Notes under the pieces: generated by a model
Told to the model about the DNA's origin: nothing
The model's input: only the letters and a program-made list of their open reading frames with translations
Database searches by the model: none
Source of the DNA: Candidatus Sumerlaeaceae bacterium
GTDB lineage: Bacteria > Sumerlaeota > Sumerlaeia > Sumerlaeales > Sumerlaeaceae
Direction: 5' to 3'
DNA: 64,000 nt
Assembly: GCA_019695055.1 (NCBI GenBank)
Contig: JAIBAT010000005.1
Location: forward strand, 53,406 to 117,405
Translations under genes and position numbers: made by a program
Shown here: positions 1-8,053 of the stretch, piece after piece
Layout: each line of letters begins with the position of its first letter
Position numbering within the stretch: the stretch's first letter is position 1

Positions 1-1698
1 CGCAAGCGCAAGGCTTCCCACTCTCTCCAATTCCCTGACCAGCAGCAGGCGAAGTACAAAATTATTGGGATTGGCGCGCACGCCCGTTCTCAATATGTCC
101 AGCGCCATGGGAGAGTTGTTGGTGTCGATGTAAAGGAATGCGAGCTGCTCATAATAGCGGGGCTCGTAGGGATTCAGTTTCACGGCACGCACATAGGCAT
201 TCTCGATGATCTTGGCATAAGTGTAGATCTTCAACGGATCCGTGACGCGCTGTTGGTAATGAGCCGCCAGCCTTGCCCAACACTCGGGAAGAAACGGAAA
301 AATCCGGTTCGCCAACTCAAGGCGCTGCCCATAGGCGATGGAGTCGTACCCCTCGTTGGGGCGTTTTCGCGCATAGCTGCTGACCAAATAGGGGGTGCAC
401 TGGACCAGCGTAAGTACGACAATCAGGACCGTTGCCGGGACAAATGACGCAAGATTTCTCGGGCTGACGACGGCCAGGGCCGTGGAAACCCTGCCCTCGC
501 TACGAAGGCTTCCCGTTCCCAGATTCTGCTCCCGCGCGGCCTGCGCTGATGGGTTCGTGCCCTCAAAAACCCGCATCGTATCGCGGACCATGACCAGGCT
601 CATCAGGATCCCATAGCCTGTCCAGATGAGCAGCCAAATGGGAAGGGCCAGCAGTGCCGGAGTTCGAAAGCACTCAACAAAGATAAGAAGCAACTGGCAC
701 ACAAATACCACCACCGCAAACCGTAGGCGCGGATTGGGAAACAACGCCCATCGGCGAAAGATATAAAGAAGGAACCTGCCAAACAGATACAGTACGAACA
801 GCAGCCCGATGAACCCGGTTTCCACCAGCAGGTAGAGGTAAACGTTGAACGCGTTGGGAATTCCGGAAGCCGGTGTTTCCCGGAAACAATTGAAAAGCGT
901 GGGAAAGGTCCCCAATCCGCTGCCCACAATGGGATAACTTCGGATGATACGTCCCACGGCCTCGATGGTCAGCATGCGTTCGTGGCGCGACTCGATTACC
1001 GCGGAGGTATTGGCAGACTGAAACAGCCAGCCTAACTGGCCGGTCAGGAACACAGCGTAAAGGCCCACCAGCAGTGCGACATAGAAGAGAAAGAGCACAT
1101 TGGATGGTCGCCGGATAAACAGAAAGGGCAAGGTCACGAGCCAGAAACACCCCAACAAGCGCATCGCCGACAAAATGGCGCGCAGGTTCTCCGCCTGCAC
1201 AAGGTTGGGCGGCACCGACGTCCGGCACTTCTGTTCAAAGACCATGGCCATGATCCCTGCCACGACAATCGAAATGGCCATGCAGACTGCGAAGGCACGC
1301 AACCGTCGGAACAACAGCAGGCGCCCGTAAAAGTAACCCGCAAACCCGTTCAGATAGAGCGCGGCCATTCGCCACGACGCGGCCGGTATCTCACTATAGT
1401 AAACGTTGGCGACGAGGAATAGGAAGAAGAACACGACTGCGGAGTCGAAACTGCTCCAGAAGAGGGGTTGCCTTCCCTCGAAGAAGTATCGCGCCACCAG
1501 GACCATCAGGCCGCCATTCATCAGGGCAAAGGTAATCACCGCCCAATTCGATTGGAGGCTGGGCAGAAGGGTAAGGATCAGGACAGACGCAAACAGGCCG
1601 AAAAATGCGAGTATTTCGGCAACAATTTGCCCCATCCCGGAGACTCCCAACGGTGGCGTCTTGGTTTCCACGGTTTGGCCATAGGCGATTTGGGGCAT
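1..1698 (-). CDS. O-antigen ligase/polymerase-like membrane protein with TPR-like tail (3' end beyond window)
   Basis: Predicted inner-membrane protein of the O-antigen ligase superfamily (Wzy_C/WaaL-like), which joins or polymerises lipid-linked glycans on the periplasmic side. The frame is open to the left edge, so the C terminus is missing; 566 codons are visible. Many hydrophobic helices come first, with the segment 'YPIVGSGLGTF' typical of the large periplasmic loop of this family. One more membrane helix lies near residue 420. A soluble tail with TPR-like helices ('LNPYEPRYYEQLAFLY') follows. The chosen ATG has no clear ribosome site; in-frame GTG codons 30-33 bases upstream, just after an in-frame stop, are alternatives. 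The gene diverges from the cardiolipin synthase gene with a short shared upstream region. Its substrate cannot be told; exopolysaccharide polymerase is equally possible. Confidence 0.72.
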   Translation of the reverse strand, partial: MPQIAYGQTVETKTPPLGVSGMGQIVAEILAFFGLFASVLILTLLPSLQSNWAVITFALMNGGLMVLVARYFFEGRQPLFWSSFDSAVVFFFLFLVANVYYSEIPAASWRMAALYLNGFAGYFYGRLLLFRRLRAFAVCMAISIVVAGIMAMVFEQKCRTSVPPNLVQAENLRAILSAMRLLGCFWLVTLPFLFIRRPSNVLFLFYVALLVGLYAVFLTGQLGWLFQSANTSAVIESRHERMLTIEAVGRIIRSYPIVGSGLGTFPTLFNCFRETPASGIPNAFNVYLYLLVETGFIGLLFVLYLFGRFLLYIFRRWALFPNPRLRFAVVVFVCQLLLIFVECFRTPALLALPIWLLIWTGYGILMSLVMVRDTMRVFEGTNPSAQAAREQNLGTGSLRSEGRVSTALAVVSPRNLASFVPATVLIVVLTLVQCTPYLVSSYARKRPNEGYDSIAYGQRLELANRIFPFLPECWARLAAHYQQRVTDPLKIYTYAKIIENAYVRAVKLNPYEPRYYEQLAFLYIDTNNSPMALDILRTGVRANPNNFVLRLLLVRELERVGSLALA

Positions 1699-1756
1699 CT
1701 CGAACGCAAGAAAAAGAGTACCCTTCACCACCTCCCGTCAGGGCCAGGGATAACGG

Positions 1757-3238
1757 TTGCCATGGGCGTTTGGGGCGGATTTCATGCAGCCCACTTCCAT
1801 GATTACACAGAAGGTCCTGCAAATCGCTGCCCTTGTGGTGCCCCTGATCCACCTTATGGGGCTTCTTTCGGCTATACGGGCTATCATGGAAAGCCGGACA
1901 GCTCAGGGGGCAATCGCCTGGGCCGTGTCGCTGATTACCTTTCCATACCTCGCAGTACCGTTGTTCTGGGTCTTTGGCCGGTACCGATTCCAAGGGTACC
2001 TGGAGACCCTCCGCTCGAACCGTTTCCAGGAAAGCGAGAATATCCCCGCCATTCGGGCTGATCTCCAGAGTTTTGCGCCGGCATTCTCGCAGCCGGAGTC
2101 GGACCGGTTTCAGGTTCTCGAACGCCTTGCGTGGTTTCCATTTTCGGGAAAAAATAGCACGGAGATCCTGGTCGACGGAAAAGCGACATTCGACAGCATT
2201 TTTGAGGCCATGGAGCAGGCCCATCGTTATGTACTCATCCAGTTTTTTATAGTCCACGACGATGATATCGGGCGGGCCCTGAAGGAACTCATTAAGCGCA
2301 GGGTCCTCGACGGAATCAAAGTTTACTTCCTTTATGACGAGATTGGCAGCCACGACCTGCCCAATCGATATGTCCGGGATCTGTCAAACGCCGGGGCGGA
2401 AATACGCAGCTTTCAGACGACCCGCGGAAAGAGCAACCGTTTCCAGCTGAATTTCCGGAATCATCGCAAGATTGTCGTTGTGGACGGCCGGGTTGGCTTC
2501 ATCGGCGGCCACAATGTGGGCGATGAGTACCTTGGGCATTCCCGCAAGTTTAAGCACTGGAGGGACACGCATCTTAAGATCATTGGACCTGCTGTCCAAT
2601 CCCTTCAGGCCGTGTTCATGGCCGACTGGTATTGGGCCAACCGCAATGCCCCGGCACTGGAGTGGACGCCCGAGCCTGCATCCTCGGGGGACAAGCGAAT
2701 CCTGATTCTTCCCACCGGCCCCGCAGATTCCTTCGAGACATGCACATTGCTGTTCGTTCAGGCCATCCAGTCGGCTCGCCGCCGAATCTGGATCGCGAGC
2801 CCTTACTTCGTTCCCAACTCACCGGTATTTGAAGCCCTTCGCCTCGCAGCGCTTCGTGGGGTGGATGTGCGAATCATGCTGCCCAGCAAACCGGATCACA
2901 TTCTCGCCTTCCTTGCGGCAAAATCCTATCTGCCGGATACAGACCGGGCCGGGATCAAGGTTCTGCGATACCGCAAAGGCTTCATGCACCAGAAGGTCAT
3001 GGTCATCGATGACGATGCCGCGGCCATTGGCACGGCAAACCTCGACAATCGGTCTCTCCGGCTAAACTTCGAGGTGACGGCCTTTGTTGTGGATCGTGAA
3101 TTTGCTGCGGAAGCGGCGGCCATGATGGAGCGTGACTTTGAACTTTGCCGGGCGACCGGGGCCGGGGAATACGATGATAGGTCCTTCTGGTATCGCGTGA
3201 TGGTTCGCACGGCCCGGCTGTTTGATCCCATATTGTAA
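1757..3238 (+). CDS. cls: Cardiolipin synthase (phospholipase D superfamily)
   Basis: Membrane enzyme that condenses two phosphatidylglycerols into cardiolipin and glycerol. The 493-residue product matches the usual length of ClsA. Two N-terminal membrane helices (about residues 18-42 and 52-74) are followed by two PLD domains. Both HKD motifs are intact: H236-x-K238-x4-D243 in 'HRKIVVVDGRVGFIGG' and H411-x-K413-x4-D418 in 'HQKVMVIDDDAAAIGTANLD'. ATG codons at residues 10 and 15 are other possible starts. The first ATG was kept because an AGGGA lies upstream of it. The gene ends just before the convergent MBL-fold hydrolase gene and so appears to be a single-gene unit. Assignment to the family is firm; the exact substrate pair is inferred from the family. 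Confidence 0.9.
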   Translation: MPWAFGADFMQPTSMITQKVLQIAALVVPLIHLMGLLSAIRAIMESRTAQGAIAWAVSLITFPYLAVPLFWVFGRYRFQGYLETLRSNRFQESENIPAIRADLQSFAPAFSQPESDRFQVLERLAWFPFSGKNSTEILVDGKATFDSIFEAMEQAHRYVLIQFFIVHDDDIGRALKELIKRRVLDGIKVYFLYDEIGSHDLPNRYVRDLSNAGAEIRSFQTTRGKSNRFQLNFRNHRKIVVVDGRVGFIGGHNVGDEYLGHSRKFKHWRDTHLKIIGPAVQSLQAVFMADWYWANRNAPALEWTPEPASSGDKRILILPTGPADSFETCTLLFVQAIQSARRRIWIASPYFVPNSPVFEALRLAALRGVDVRIMLPSKPDHILAFLAAKSYLPDTDRAGIKVLRYRKGFMHQKVMVIDDDAAAIGTANLDNRSLRLNFEVTAFVVDREFAAEAAAMMERDFELCRATGAGEYDDRSFWYRVMVRTARLFDPIL

Positions 3239-3252
3239 CCCGGGTGCATATT

Positions 3253-4197
3253 TCACTTCAAGACCAGGTGATCTCCGGGTTTGGGAATCCAAAGCTTTTC
3301 CGGACTGTGGTGCCGGCGTCGCCACTCGGCAGCCAGGCGGTCAATCGGTTCCAGAGGGTGCTCGTCGGTCAGTTGGAAGGTGCTGTGGTGAATGGCGAGA
3401 AAGTGCTTGGCATGCAGATCCTTGTACGCTGCCACCGCTTCCTCCGGATTCATATGAACGTCCTTCATGAACCACTCGGGCTCATACGCGCCTATGGGCA
3501 GGGCGGCAGCGGTAAAATTCGTAAAATGCCGTCCAATCCGTTTGAACCCATCATAGTACCCCGAATCCCCGGCAAAGAACAGCCGATGTCGCCCGAACTC
3601 CAGCACGAAACTGCACCATAGGGTCTTGTTCGTATCCGTGGGGCCACGCTTGCTCCAATGTTGGGCCGGAGTGGCCGTAATCTTCAGATCGCCGTGGGTT
3701 CCAGTTTGCCACCAGTCCAATTCTGTGACCTGATGGCACTTGCGTCGTTTAAACCATCGACCCAGGCCCAGCGGAACAAAGTAGTTGGGGGAGGGGCCCA
3801 GTTTCAAAATGGTCCCGTGATCCAAATGGTCGTAGTGGTTGTGGCTGACCAGCACGGCATCGATGGGTGGCAGCTGGGAAAATGGAATCCCGGGAGGGGA
3901 GAACCGCCTTGGTCCGGCACCCTTCACGGGTGATGCAGTTTGGCTGAACACCGGATCCGTTAAAACTCGGAACTTCCCGAACTCTATGAGCAAAGTGCTG
4001 TGGCCAATGAAGAAGACCCTGACCGCCCCTTCGGGGCAGCAGATCGCCGGGTAATCCGAAGGCGGTACTGCGGGCACAGCCATGCGGCGGGGCGGGTATC
4101 TGCGCGTTATGGCCCATCGGAGGGCCGCAGTAACGGGCCGCTTCCCGACTCGGCGATCCTCATTTTGAAAAACTCTTTGTTTGCGCGTCTTGGCCAT
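3253..4197 (-). CDS. Metallo-beta-lactamase-fold hydrolase, NAPE-PLD/UlaG-like
   Basis: A 314-residue metal-dependent hydrolase of the MBL fold, closest in layout to bacterial relatives of N-acyl-phosphatidylethanolamine phospholipase D. The metal site H119-x-H121-x-D123-H124 is seen in 'SHNHYDHLDH'. Further likely ligands are the His in 'TPAQHWS', the Asp in 'FAGDSGYYDGF' and the His in 'LAIHHSTF'. The opening 'FIGHSTLLIEFG' is typical of this branch. A longer reading frame extends 27 codons upstream, but it would run into the DinB-like gene and reads as a basic, low-complexity leader. The ATG 22 bases after the DinB-like stop was therefore chosen. It probably shares a transcript with that gene. 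Substrate is not evident; N-terminal membrane anchoring is absent with this start. Confidence 0.8.
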   Translation of the reverse strand: MAKTRKQRVFQNEDRRVGKRPVTAALRWAITRRYPPRRMAVPAVPPSDYPAICCPEGAVRVFFIGHSTLLIEFGKFRVLTDPVFSQTASPVKGAGPRRFSPPGIPFSQLPPIDAVLVSHNHYDHLDHGTILKLGPSPNYFVPLGLGRWFKRRKCHQVTELDWWQTGTHGDLKITATPAQHWSKRGPTDTNKTLWCSFVLEFGRHRLFFAGDSGYYDGFKRIGRHFTNFTAAALPIGAYEPEWFMKDVHMNPEEAVAAYKDLHAKHFLAIHHSTFQLTDEHPLEPIDRLAAEWRRRHHSPEKLWIPKPGDHLVLK

Positions 4198-4219
4198 GCG
4201 TGCAGGCAGCGGATTCCGA

Positions 4220-4747
4220 TCAGCCCTTGCTCTTCTGTGCTTCGCGTTCCTGCTGGCGGCGGGTGGTATGGGGGACAATACCGAGCATGCGCTCGTACAG
4301 GAACAACTGCCCGCGGCGCACCATCTCCTGCTCCTTGGCGCAGTTCACAATCCAGAGCCGCAGTTTCGTGCGGTTGTCAGGGGCTTTGACCTCCTGATTG
4401 AGAAAATCCGCACCGGCGGCCAGTACCCGCTTTTCTATGTTTTGGATGGATAACTGCAAGGCGCCCACCACCTCGGCAGGTGTCTTTACGTAATGAAGAT
4501 TCGTCGTGGTCAACTTGGCAAACCATTCCTCTCTCGGCGCCGCATCGAAGCTGACCTCGCCCTCGTGCAAGGCGATTCCTACCATGAATTCCGTGATGCG
4601 GAGAATGGAGTGAAATTGCTCCAGAACGGTCGGCATTGGGTCCACGGGGCTGAAGGTGAATTGATCCTCCGGGATGTCGCGGGCAATCTCAATGGTGTTG
4701 GCGCGTACCGCCTTGAAACTCTCGATAACAATCTCGGGTGTGATCAC
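4220..4747 (-). CDS. DinB-like four-helix protein with degenerate metal site
   Basis: A 175-residue protein of the DinB/YfiT-like superfamily, four-helix bundles that usually bind a metal through three His and often act as thiol transferases. His in 'QFHSILRITEF' sits where the first ligand is expected. The third ligand region, usually H-x3-H before 'RGQL', reads 'AKEQEMVRRGQLFLY', with no His. The 'RGQL' core confirms the family, but normal metal binding is doubtful. The start has a good AAGAGGT ribosome site. The lysine- and glutamine-rich tail ('TRRQQEREAQKSKG') is probably flexible. It lies between cbiO and the MBL-fold gene; a link to metal uptake is not shown. A second, metal-competent DinB gene lies at about 58 kb. 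Confidence 0.7.
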   Translation of the reverse strand: MITPEIVIESFKAVRANTIEIARDIPEDQFTFSPVDPMPTVLEQFHSILRITEFMVGIALHEGEVSFDAAPREEWFAKLTTTNLHYVKTPAEVVGALQLSIQNIEKRVLAAGADFLNQEVKAPDNRTKLRLWIVNCAKEQEMVRRGQLFLYERMLGIVPHTTRRQQEREAQKSKG

Positions 4748-4836
4748 GGTTTACCTCTTATGTTTTTGCCTGCTTATTTCAGGAACAACGAGGCGCCCTT
4801 TTGATTTAGCCGCGTTATGGGGCCCAGGCGTTTGAC

Positions 4837-5619
4837 CTAATGCGAACGGTCGCTGACCTGTTCCCTCATGCGTCGGCCCACAAGGTTGACCTGAAGCAGG
4901 ACATCTTCATTTTCGAGAACCTTCTCCAATGGCGCGTGCAACGCAATGCCGTGCTGTGGCGTGAGAAGCGCGCAGTTCGAGCCCAGCAGAGGGGCAATCT
5001 GCAGGTTGTGAGTTGCCGTAATGACAGTCCGCCCCGGAGTCCGGTTGAATTCTGACAGCGCATCCAGAAAAAAGTCCCGTGTCCGGGGATCCAGGTTCGC
5101 CGTTGGTTCATCCAGCAGCAGAATCTCCGGTTCCATGACAAGTGTCGCCGCCAGCGCCACTCGCTTCTTCTCGCCACCACTGAGGGCATAGGGCGGTTCG
5201 CTCGCCAGTGCCTCCAGGTCAAAAGTCACCAGCGTCTTCTCAGTTCGCGCCAGTGCCTCGTCGCGCGACAGAAACTGAAGTGGGCCGAACGCGATTTCCT
5301 CCCGCACTGTGGGGCAAAACAGTTGCGTATCCGAATTCTGGAACAGGATTCCCACACGCGAGCGAAACTCGCGGCGGAACTCGGAATTGTGTTCCAGCTC
5401 AGACAGGCTGAGCGGTCGATTCTCAAAGAGGACCTCTCCCGAAGTCGGGTTCAGCAATCCTCCCAACAGGTTAAGAAGCGTGCTCTTGCCCGCGCCGTTG
5501 GCCCCCAGCAGCAGCAGCCGCTCACCACCCAGCACCCTTAACGTGGCGCCTTCCAGGGACGGGGGCCTTCCCGAGTGGCAGAATGTCGCCGCGCGAATAT
5601 CGAAAAGAGGCGCTACCAC
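4837..5619 (-). CDS. cbiO: Nickel/cobalt ECF transporter ATPase CbiO
   Basis: ATP-binding subunit that energises the metal uptake complex formed with the CbiQ and CbiM products. Walker A is 'GANGAGKST' (about residues 39-47), followed by Q-loop 'GILFQNSDTQLF', signature 'LSGGEKKR', Walker B 'ILLLDEP' and the switch His in 'ATHNL'. The 'FQNSDTQLF' stretch is typical of ECF/CbiO ATPases. A GTG start is preferred because it follows CAGGTGG at good spacing and overlaps the end of cbiQ by 7 bases, which suggests translational coupling. An upstream ATG would overlap cbiQ by 55 bases and add residues unlike the family. The product is 260 residues. It is the last gene of the metal operon. Confidence 0.9.
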   Translation of the reverse strand: MVAPLFDIRAATFCHSGRPPSLEGATLRVLGGERLLLLGANGAGKSTLLNLLGGLLNPTSGEVLFENRPLSLSELEHNSEFRREFRSRVGILFQNSDTQLFCPTVREEIAFGPLQFLSRDEALARTEKTLVTFDLEALASEPPYALSGGEKKRVALAATLVMEPEILLLDEPTANLDPRTRDFFLDALSEFNRTPGRTVITATHNLQIAPLLGSNCALLTPQHGIALHAPLEKVLENEDVLLQVNLVGRRMREQVSDRSH

Positions 5620-6419
5620 GCCAGTCCACCTGCAAATGCTGCACAGCCAATGATAAGCAACACCCAATCTTGGCGACCCATGCCGGCAGGCTGCTCAACC
5701 GTCGGAATCGTTCCCGCGAAGCCACGTGCCAGCATGGCCTGATGGACAAGCCGCGAATGCCCCATACTTTTCATCAGCAACACAGACGACTGAATAGCGA
5801 TGGCCGAGTACGCCTTCCCCAGGGTCAAGCGGCCAAGTGCCCTGGCCCGGAATGCCATGACCATATCCTGCGCCGTTTTCCCCAGGACATGAATATGGTG
5901 GAAAGCCAGCTGCACGGCGGCCACCAGCGACTCGGGAACATGTAACCCGCGCAGTCCTCGCATGATCCCTGCAAGCCCGGATGTCTGGACTAACAGCGAC
6001 GTGGCGCAAACGCACACCAGGGCCCGCATGAAAAGAAAGGCAAACGCCACTAATCCCTGCCGCGTAAAGTGAACCGGCCCAATCTCCACAAGCGCCTGTC
6101 CCGGTGTCACAAATTGTAGTGAGCCAAGAATCCCCGCCGGAATCGTGAACACGCACACCAGCATCAGCGCCCTTCCCAGAAACCGATCGATCTGAATCTG
6201 CGATGCAAATGCGCCCAGGACACACAGGAAATACATGGCCACCAGGAAATAGAGGCTGTGTGAAAGGCTTGCGCCGATAATGATAAGCCCCGACGCAAGA
6301 AGGCGCGTCCTGTCTTCGGATTCCTGAAGGTAACCCGGGCGTGATGCCGCGGATGCGACTGTCCCTTCCACCTTCCAAATGCCGTCAAACTCCCCGGGCC
6401 TGTGGTGTCGGGTTCCCAC
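5613..6419 (-). CDS. cbiQ: ECF transporter transmembrane subunit CbiQ
   Basis: Energy-coupling membrane subunit that links the CbiO ATPase to the metal-binding CbiM. The 268-residue product has five or so membrane helices. It carries the cytoplasmic coupling motifs typical of EcfT proteins: 'VMAFRARALGR' (an A-R-A type coupling helix) and, further on, 'QAMLARGFAG'. The start is GTG, sharing one base with the TAG stop of the upstream NicO gene (TAGTG), which indicates coupled translation. The first roughly 35 residues are hydrophilic and longer than in most CbiQ proteins. Family assignment is firm because of the operon and the two coupling motifs. Metal specificity (Ni or Co) cannot be decided from sequence alone. 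Confidence 0.87.
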   Translation of the reverse strand: MGTRHHRPGEFDGIWKVEGTVASAASRPGYLQESEDRTRLLASGLIIIGASLSHSLYFLVAMYFLCVLGAFASQIQIDRFLGRALMLVCVFTIPAGILGSLQFVTPGQALVEIGPVHFTRQGLVAFAFLFMRALVCVCATSLLVQTSGLAGIMRGLRGLHVPESLVAAVQLAFHHIHVLGKTAQDMVMAFRARALGRLTLGKAYSAIAIQSSVLLMKSMGHSRLVHQAMLARGFAGTIPTVEQPAGMGRQDWVLLIIGCAAFAGGLAW

Positions 6420-8053
6420 TAAAGATTAATCCTGACGATTCCCATTTGCATCAAAACACCAACTACCATTCCAAACCCCAGAACAGTCACCACGGCGGCG
6501 CTGGCTACGGGAAGGTAAAAACTTGTCACCCTCGATTCCCCGCCGCCCGTCAGCCTGTTCACCAGCGACCGCGCCGAGACCATGAGGATTCCCACAAGAA
6601 TCAAAACAGCTGCCAACCCCAGGCTGAAGGCGGCAACCATCAGCAGCCCAAGCAACACCCTGTTGACGGCTATGGCTGCGAGCAATACGACCAGCGCATC
6701 GACGCAGGGAACCATGCCGCCGCTGAATCCGAGCGCATGCAGTGCCTTGATATGAATTCCCTGGCCACTCCCGGGTGGGACACTGTGCCGATGGACGACC
6801 GCTTCACCGACTCCGTGAACGTGCGAGTGTCCCGCGTCGTGGAGGTGGTGGTGTATCTCATCGTGAGTGTGCCCATCCATGTGTTCATGGGGATGTGAAT
6901 GCACCAGGTCCCCGCCTCCAACACCCTCATGGACGTGCTCATGGGCGTGGTGGATGTGCGGTTCACCGCCCACAGACGTGTGATGATGATGGGTATGCCC
7001 GTGCCCTCCATGCCCGTGCCCGTGGTGACCATCCTCTCGCAGGCGGGTGGCCAGTAGCCACAGCCCAAGTCCAAAGACAAGGCTCCCCGAAACGAGTGAA
7101 AGCACCGTGTACAACTGGCTCGGCACAATATAGTGCGACAGCATTACCACCCCGAGACCCAGAACAATCACGCTCCCCGTGTGGGCAATGGTTGTCGCAA
7201 GGCCGAGTATCACCGCATCCCGAATGCGTCCCCGACTCCCAACGAGATACGCCGCCACCATGGTCTTGCCGTGGCCCGGTGTCAGCGCATGCACCGCTCC
7301 CAACATTGTCGCAATAAGCGTGTAAAGTAGCACCTTGAGCGTTCCTGCGCTCCTGTCGTTTACGGCCGCGAGAAGCTCCTGGGAAGCCCCCGACGCCGGG
7401 GGAGTGGCATCCGGGGAACTTTCACTCACTGATGTACCCTGCGTGACGACAGGTCCATTGCCCGCCAGTGCCTCACGACGGTATCCAATGGAAAGAGTCA
7501 CACCGGATGGCATGGAAACCTTGGGAACGGGGTTGCCATCCTTGGGAAACAACAGGACACCCCGGCCCGCGTCTATTTGCGTGTCTGGTGTAGCGCCACC
7601 TCGAACCCCCGCCCCAAGGTAGGCCGGGTCCACGAGGTTGAAAACCTCGGGCGTACCTGTCGTGGATGGGGCGGAGACAGATGCGGAGAAGTCAGCGGAG
7701 AAACTCCTATGATCCGGGGAGAGCGCAAAATCCGTCGGATCCAGGCGCACCTGCTGCCCGTTCACCGCGCAAAGGAGGTCCAATGCCAGATAAGCCTGGG
7801 ACTTCTTGAGGAAGTCATCGCACTCGGCGTCCTCAACGCTTCCATTGCCGTTGGTATCGAGTGCGGGCGGAGGCGAGACCAGCGCAGTGGATGTCAGTAC
7901 GCAATTATAGCCGACTCTAACCTTCCCCAAGTCTATGGTGATGTGCCGGTTGACTTCAAGCCAACCAAAATTCTCCAATACATGGGCCGCGCAAAGCCCG
8001 GGTCCCATGGCAATCAGCACCCAGACTATGCAGCGAAACTTACCCGGCCGCAT
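6419..8053 (-). CDS. NicO-family nickel/cobalt permease with N-terminal periplasmic domain and His-rich loop
   Basis: A 544-residue membrane protein of the NicO/RcnA superfamily. A signal peptide ('VLIAMGPGLCAAHVLENF') leads an N-terminal extracytoplasmic domain of about 200 residues. That domain contains an EF-hand-like loop, 'DTNGNGSVEDAE', with acidic or Asn ligands at the usual positions. Six or so membrane helices follow with the family motif 'HALTPGHGKT' and, near the end, 'GFSGGMVPCVDALV'. Between them is a loop of about 90 residues holding some thirty His. The ATG was chosen because a GGGGA site precedes it and the signal peptide follows directly; it lies inside the end of cbiM. It sits where a CbiN/NikN or NikL component is usually found. 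Uptake is more likely than export given the operon, but that is inference. Confidence 0.82.
   Translation of the reverse strand: MRPGKFRCIVWVLIAMGPGLCAAHVLENFGWLEVNRHITIDLGKVRVGYNCVLTSTALVSPPPALDTNGNGSVEDAECDDFLKKSQAYLALDLLCAVNGQQVRLDPTDFALSPDHRSFSADFSASVSAPSTTGTPEVFNLVDPAYLGAGVRGGATPDTQIDAGRGVLLFPKDGNPVPKVSMPSGVTLSIGYRREALAGNGPVVTQGTSVSESSPDATPPASGASQELLAAVNDRSAGTLKVLLYTLIATMLGAVHALTPGHGKTMVAAYLVGSRGRIRDAVILGLATTIAHTGSVIVLGLGVVMLSHYIVPSQLYTVLSLVSGSLVFGLGLWLLATRLREDGHHGHGHGGHGHTHHHHTSVGGEPHIHHAHEHVHEGVGGGDLVHSHPHEHMDGHTHDEIHHHLHDAGHSHVHGVGEAVVHRHSVPPGSGQGIHIKALHALGFSGGMVPCVDALVVLLAAIAVNRVLLGLLMVAAFSLGLAAVLILVGILMVSARSLVNRLTGGGESRVTSFYLPVASAAVVTVLGFGMVVGVLMQMGIVRINL

Noticed and set aside
1394..2353. 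Long open frame on the minus strand, about 320 codons
   Set aside because: It runs antisense through the start of the cardiolipin synthase gene and overlaps the O-antigen ligase-like gene in another frame. It has no recognisable protein sequence.
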